From positions 1-10,625 of the forward strand of contig PIVQ01000194.1 in NCBI GenBank assembly GCA_003354055.1: 10,625 nt of DNA, written 5' to 3'. The stretch's first letter is position 1. Each line of letters starts with the position of its first letter. The notes beneath the pieces were generated by a model. The model worked only from the letters and a program-made list of their open reading frames with translations, was not told the DNA's origin and searched no databases. Below are positions 6,688-10,625 of this stretch, one piece after another. A program made the position numbers and the translations under genes. This DNA is from Desulfobacteraceae bacterium. Lineage in GTDB: Bacteria; Desulfobacterota; Desulfobacteria; Desulfobacterales; Desulfobacteraceae.

Positions 6688-9306
6688 ATGGACATTGACT
6701 ATCAAATCATTCGGACAACATCGGAAAGAATCAAACTATACCGATTCAGAAAACAGGTGTTTGTCGACGAAGAACAGCGCTTCCAAACCGCCTCGGATCA
6801 CATCACCGACCTGTATGACAGCATTGATGAGACCGTTAATCTGGCAGCCATAGATAACGGCCGGATCATCGCTGCAATGAGAATTACCATGGATAACAAG
6901 GCAGGATTCCCGGTGGATCATCACTGGGATTTCAAAGCCTATCGGTCCCGGCTTACCGGGCCCTGCGTCAACTTTGGCTGGCTCTGCTGTGCCAGAGCCT
7001 TCAGAAATCAGAAAGGACTAATCAAAACCCTTATCGCAAAAGGCGCAGAACAGGCAAAAAAAAGGAATGCCTGCCATATCCTGGCAGTGATCCATCCCCC
7101 GATATTTGACATGCTCCACAGCTGTTTCGGCGGCCGGCAGATCGGCGCACCCTTCCTGGATCCCCATATGAATGTGGAAATGCTCCCCATCCATGTCCGG
7201 GTAGATGAAATCCTGGACAGATACCCCTCTGCCATTGCCGAAGACGGCATCTGCCTGCCCGGCCCCGATATCCCGGCCGCATCCGGCCTAAAAAAGGCTT
7301 CCGGAACCAGCGACCTCACCAAGCTGGGTTTTCAGGGCAAATTTCATTTTCTGGAACAGGCACTATCCAGAAATATAGGTATACTGACTCCGGCAGAACA
7401 GGAAAAGATTCTCAATACGCGAATCGCCATCCCCGGCCTGGGCGGGGTGGGCGGCCAGCATCTGATAACGCTTACCCGAACCGGCATCGGCAAATTCACC
7501 ATTGCAGATTTTGACACCTTTGAAGCAAAAAACATCAACCGCCAATATGGGGCAAGGCTGTCCAGTATAGACCGCCCCAAGATTGAGGTCATGGCCGGGG
7601 ACGCCCTGGACATAAACCCCTTTCTGGATATCAGACAATTCCCAGGAGGCGTCACCCCTGAAAACATTGATGACTTTCTTGAAGGCGTGGATCTGGTAGC
7701 AGACGGCATGGATTTTTTCAACATCGACATCAGGCGACTCATCTTCAACCGGGCCAGGGAAAAAAAGATACCCGTGATCACGGCAGGCCCCTTAGGCTTC
7801 AGCACCGCCCTGCTGGTGTTCATGCCGGACCAGGGCATGGGGTTTGATGAATACTTCAATATCTCCGATGATCTTGACCGCGATGAAAAACTGCTCCGCT
7901 TTTTTGTGGGGCTTGCCCCAAAGGCCACCCAGGCCGCCTATATTGATCCGTCCAGCATCACCATGTCAGGAGAAAAAGGGCCGTCCGCAGGTGCCGGCTG
8001 CCTGATCTGCAGCGGCGTTTTAACTGCTGAAACCATCCGGATACTGCTCAACAAAAAAGGGATAAAAACCGCCCCCCATTATTTCCAATACGATCCCTTT
8101 TCACGGAAATTCCATCAGGGCTATCTGCCCATGGGAAACCGCCATCCTGCACAGCGCCTCAAGACATGGATAGTCGGGAAAAAGCTTAAAGCCGCCCTGC
8201 CCCTGGATACCCCGCCAGGTCCTGTCCATACCCCGGACACCTCCCTGCCCGAGACCATCATCCCCCATCTGATCAATGCCGGATGCCAGGCCCCGTCCGG
8301 GGACAATTGCCAGCCCTGGATATTTACCCATGACAACTCCTGTATAAAGGTCTATCTCAATCCGGAGGCCGACACCTCGTTTTTCAATGTCAATCAGACG
8401 GCTTCCCACATTGCCTGCGGCGCTGCCATTGAAAACATCTGCCTGGCAGCCACCCGGTACAATCTTTCAGCCCGGACAACCTACCTGCCGGAGCAGGAAC
8501 AGCCGGACCTTATGGCCCGGATAGACCTCGAACCTGCCGAACTGCCGGAGTCTCCCCTGTCCCGTTTTATCTGGACCCGGCAGACAAACAGGACCGCCTT
8601 TAACGGTCAGTCCATACCGGATAACGATATTGATGCATTGAATGAAAGTATCAGCGAGATTCCCGGCTCAAGGCTTGTCCTGATCAGTGACAAGGCCCGG
8701 ATCCGGGAGCTGTCACGCCTGATTTACGAAGTGGATACCATCCGATCCCAGCGCCGGGATCTGCATACCCATCTGATGAAAATGATCCGGTTTAATTCTG
8801 ACCAGGCATTGATGACCCGAAACGGCCTGCCCCTGAGAAACCTTGAGGCGGGCACGGCCGGAGAAACCATCCTTAAAGTGTGCCGCCCCTGGCCGGTGAT
8901 GCACCTGGCCAACCGACTCGGCATGGGGCAGATGGTGGCCAGAACCGCTGCCAGATGGGCTCGACAGAGTTCGGCAATGGGGCTGCTCACCATCCGCAAC
9001 AAAGATACAAAGGCAAGACTCATGGGAGGAAGGGCTATAGAACGCCTCTGGCTCACCGCCACCCGCTTAGGGCTCTCTTTCCAGCCCATGACCGCTGCCA
9101 CCCTGTTCAGGGAACGCTGGGAGTCCGGTTTAAAAGATGAATTTTCAATGCCCCACCAGCAGCGCCTGGGAAAGATCTGGCCACTTTACGACCAACTCTT
9201 TGACATAGATCCGAACGAGACCCAGATCATGCTGTTCCGCCTGGGGTACGGCGGCAATGTCTCCTGCAGAACCCTTCGCCAATACCAGGGCAAACAACCC
9301 GCATAA
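6688..9306 (+). CDS. Three-domain fusion: FeeM/LuxI-like GNAT + ThiF-type E1 + Acg-type nitroreductase
   Basis: An 872-residue protein without signal peptide or membrane segments, so probably cytoplasmic. Domain 1 (about 1-180) resembles the GNAT-fold N-acyl amino acid/AHL synthases: FRKQVFVDEE (20-29), then DLYDSID (41-47) and GRIIAAMRI (58-66). Domain 2 (about 225-495) is a ThiF/MoeB E1 domain that would adenylate a carboxylate: PGLGGVGG (249-256), D274/D276, NINRQ (282-286), K298, D339/D342, and a CxxC at C438/C441. Domain 3 (about 519-865) is an FMN nitroreductase of the Acg-like kind: APSGDNCQPW (535-544), RQTNRTAF (631-638), GGRAIERLWLTATRLG (780-795) and a closing LFRLGYG. ThiF plus nitroreductase occurs in mycobacterial Rv1355c (MoeY); the N-terminal domain is additional. 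Substrate and product are unknown. I infer sequential acylation, activation and redox steps on a small molecule. The frame is uninterrupted, with no sign of a sequencing fusion. Confidence 0.88.
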   Translation: MDIDYQIIRTTSERIKLYRFRKQVFVDEEQRFQTASDHITDLYDSIDETVNLAAIDNGRIIAAMRITMDNKAGFPVDHHWDFKAYRSRLTGPCVNFGWLCCARAFRNQKGLIKTLIAKGAEQAKKRNACHILAVIHPPIFDMLHSCFGGRQIGAPFLDPHMNVEMLPIHVRVDEILDRYPSAIAEDGICLPGPDIPAASGLKKASGTSDLTKLGFQGKFHFLEQALSRNIGILTPAEQEKILNTRIAIPGLGGVGGQHLITLTRTGIGKFTIADFDTFEAKNINRQYGARLSSIDRPKIEVMAGDALDINPFLDIRQFPGGVTPENIDDFLEGVDLVADGMDFFNIDIRRLIFNRAREKKIPVITAGPLGFSTALLVFMPDQGMGFDEYFNISDDLDRDEKLLRFFVGLAPKATQAAYIDPSSITMSGEKGPSAGAGCLICSGVLTAETIRILLNKKGIKTAPHYFQYDPFSRKFHQGYLPMGNRHPAQRLKTWIVGKKLKAALPLDTPPGPVHTPDTSLPETIIPHLINAGCQAPSGDNCQPWIFTHDNSCIKVYLNPEADTSFFNVNQTASHIACGAAIENICLAATRYNLSARTTYLPEQEQPDLMARIDLEPAELPESPLSRFIWTRQTNRTAFNGQSIPDNDIDALNESISEIPGSRLVLISDKARIRELSRLIYEVDTIRSQRRDLHTHLMKMIRFNSDQALMTRNGLPLRNLEAGTAGETILKVCRPWPVMHLANRLGMGQMVARTAARWARQSSAMGLLTIRNKDTKARLMGGRAIERLWLTATRLGLSFQPMTAATLFRERWESGLKDEFSMPHQQRLGKIWPLYDQLFDIDPNETQIMLFRLGYGGNVSCRTLRQYQGKQPA

Positions 9307-9340
9307 AAAAAGGGCCGCCCTCCTGTTCGGAGAGCGGCCC
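9305..9340 (-). terminator. Terminator of the cysS-ispF unit
   Basis: GGGCCGC (9312-9318) pairs with GCGGCCC (9334-9340), and an inner stem CTCC/GGAG (9320-9323 with 9329-9332) is closed by loop TGTTC after one mismatch. The run of seven A residues at 9305-9311 becomes a T-tract on the minus strand, so it terminates leftward transcription from ispF, whose stop is 50 bases upstream. On the plus strand no T-run follows. The TAA of the three-domain gene (9304-9306) lies within the A-run. Confidence 0.85.
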
Positions 9341-9389
9341 ATACTATAATCACTTTCAATTCAACCGTGGCGGACTGAACACCGGATGA

Positions 9390-9878
9390 TTAATCTGTAT
9401 TCAACAGCACGGTGGCCTGGGCGGCAATGCCCTCTTTCCTGCCTATAAATCCTAATGTTTCAGTGGTCGTGGCCTTGATGTTAACCCTTCCGGCATCCAG
9501 TTCCAAAACTTCCGCAATCACGGCAGCCATCTGTTTTTTATGGGGCGCCATTTTAGGTGCCTGGGCAAACAGGGTACAGTCCATATTCACAATCCCATAT
9601 CCCCTGCCCCGGATCTTCTCATAACATTCCTTTAACAGCAGACGACTTGAAATCCCCTTATACACAGGATCAGTATCCGGAAAATGCTCTCCGATATCCC
9701 CGAGCCCTGCCGCCCCAAGCAATGCATCACACACCGCATGCAGCAGCACATCAGCATCGGAATGCCCCTTCAGCCCTTTGGGATAATCAATCTTCACCCC
9801 GCCGATAATCAGATCCCGGCCTTCCACCAGCTCATGGACATCCGTCCCGGTCCCGACTCTTATTCCGCAATTCTTCAT
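9390..9878 (-). CDS. ispF: 2-C-methyl-D-erythritol 2,4-cyclodiphosphate synthase
   Basis: Trimeric cytoplasmic enzyme of the MEP isoprenoid pathway that cyclises CDP-methylerythritol 2-phosphate to methylerythritol cyclodiphosphate with release of CMP. The N-terminal GTGTDVHEL carries the metal-binding Asp and His, followed by the family signature [20 protein letters not shown] and [12 protein letters not shown]. The C-terminal part has [20 protein letters not shown]. At 162 residues it has the usual length. The start at 9878 gives the standard N terminus, but its ribosome site is poor: the nearest purine-rich GGGAG is about 14 nt away, which hints at coupling to cysS translation 43 bases upstream. 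The usual partner ispD is not in the window. Confidence 0.96.
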   Translation of the reverse strand: MKNCGIRVGTGTDVHELVEGRDLIIGGVKIDYPKGLKGHSDADVLLHAVCDALLGAAGLGDIGEHFPDTDPVYKGISSRLLLKECYEKIRGRGYGIVNMDCTLFAQAPKMAPHKKQMAAVIAEVLELDAGRVNIKATTTETLGFIGRKEGIAAQATVLLNTD

Positions 9879-9921
9879 TTAACGCTCTGCAGCTCCCTTT
9901 CCGGCGATGTGTTCTACGAAC

Positions 9922-10625
9922 CTATTGTTTAATGACCTTCATGCCCTCTTTGGAATCCTGGACCATATACCCCAATGCCAAAATCTCATCCCTGAGTTGA
10001 TCGGACAATGCCCAATCCTTATCTTCGCGGGCCTTAATTCGGGCATCTACTTTTTCCTGAACCTCAGGTGGTATGGACTCTTTTTCCAGGACTTTATCCA
10101 GTTTCAATCCCGTAACCCGGTCCAAGTCTAAAACAGTCGCATACTTTTCAGCATCAGACAGATCTGATTTCAGCACGTCCTGGATCACAGCCATGGCGCG
10201 CGGCATATTTAAGTCGTCATTAATTGCGGCTATGAATTTTTCCTTAAAACCGTCATTGATTTCAGCCTTTTCATTGTTCGCTGCCTCTGCAACGGTTCGC
10301 ACCTGATTCCTCAAGTGCCTGTAACCATTGGTTGCAGACTCAATGGCATCATCGCTGTACTCCATGGGTTTTCGGTAGTGGGTTTGAAAAGAGGCAAACC
10401 GGTAAACCAGCGGAGAAATGTTATTATCAATGAACGTGCTTGAAAGGGTTAAAAAATTTCCCTCACTTTTGGCCATCTTTTTACCACCCGTGATGTTGAG
10501 GAAGGCACCATGCATCCAGAATTTAAAAAATTCATCTCCGGTAGCAGCCTCACTCTGCGCGATTTCATTGGTATGGTGAACATCAATATGGTCAATACCG
10601 CCACAGTGGATATCCAGATGATCCT
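9922..10625 (-). CDS. cysS: Cysteinyl-tRNA synthetase (C-terminal part; 5' end beyond window)
   Basis: Class I synthetase for cysteine, open from the right edge to a TAA at 9922-9924; 233 residues are visible. The first ones read DHLDIHCGGIDHIDVHHTNE, where HHTNE supplies the His and Glu zinc ligands, followed by EIAQSEAATGDEFFKFWMHG. The KMSKS motif appears as KMAKS. The C-terminal helical and anticodon-binding domain follows and ends in a short VIKQ. The HIGH motif and the first zinc cysteines lie outside the window. The in-frame ATG at 10515 is internal, not the start, because conserved sequence continues upstream of it. The gene leads the ispF gene by 43 bases and both probably share one transcript. 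Confidence 0.95.
   Translation of the reverse strand, partial: DHLDIHCGGIDHIDVHHTNEIAQSEAATGDEFFKFWMHGAFLNITGGKKMAKSEGNFLTLSSTFIDNNISPLVYRFASFQTHYRKPMEYSDDAIESATNGYRHLRNQVRTVAEAANNEKAEINDGFKEKFIAAINDDLNMPRAMAVIQDVLKSDLSDAEKYATVLDLDRVTGLKLDKVLEKESIPPEVQEKVDARIKAREDKDWALSDQLRDEILALGYMVQDSKEGMKVIKQ

Noticed and set aside
9341..9389. Separate plus-strand terminator for the three-domain gene
   Set aside because: No stem followed by a T-run is found on the plus strand after 9306; the hairpin at 9305-9340 is oriented for the minus strand and may be shared only weakly.

Overview
The window is about 10.6 kb of ordinary-density bacterial chromosome with housekeeping genes on both strands and one unusual multidomain gene. 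The protein set (RstAB-like two-component pair, GlnRS, an 'HHTNE'-type CysRS, a periplasmic family-3 solute-binding protein, and a FeeM/LuxI-like domain fused to E1 and nitroreductase domains) fits a Gram-negative bacterium, perhaps a sulfate-reducing Desulfobacterota. That placement is an impression from protein features; no search was possible.

Layout, left to right. Bases 1-35 look like the last codons of a plus-strand gene, followed by two back-to-back hairpins with T-runs (54-88 and 96-136). tyrS (159-1448, +) follows and ends at a bidirectional terminator. Converging on it is a minus-strand operon of a response regulator (2897-3613) and a histidine kinase (1586-2890), close in architecture to E. 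coli RstA/RstB. Divergent from that operon is glnS (3852-5576, +), closed by a strong hairpin terminator whose T-run contains the stop codon of a convergent, orphan periplasmic solute-binding protein gene (5632-6378, -).

A 309-bp divergent intergenic region (6379-6687) rich in small palindromes separates that gene from the centrepiece: an 872-residue protein (6688-9306, +) joining an N-terminal acyl-transferase-like GNAT/FeeM domain, a ThiF/MoeB-type E1 adenylating domain and a C-terminal Acg-type FMN nitroreductase domain. ThiF plus nitroreductase resembles the mycobacterial Rv1355c (MoeY) family. The extra acyl-synthase-like domain suggests one polypeptide carrying acyl transfer, carboxylate adenylation and FMN redox chemistry, perhaps for a small acylated metabolite or signal. 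No precursor peptide, carrier protein, YcaO or molybdopterin gene is visible beside it. Convergent with it is a minus-strand cysS (partial, running off the right edge) to ispF pair, ended by a hairpin at 9305-9340.

Three aminoacyl-tRNA synthetase genes (Tyr, Gln, Cys) lie within the window as separate transcription units. No tRNA, rRNA, CRISPR array, IS element or phage gene was seen.
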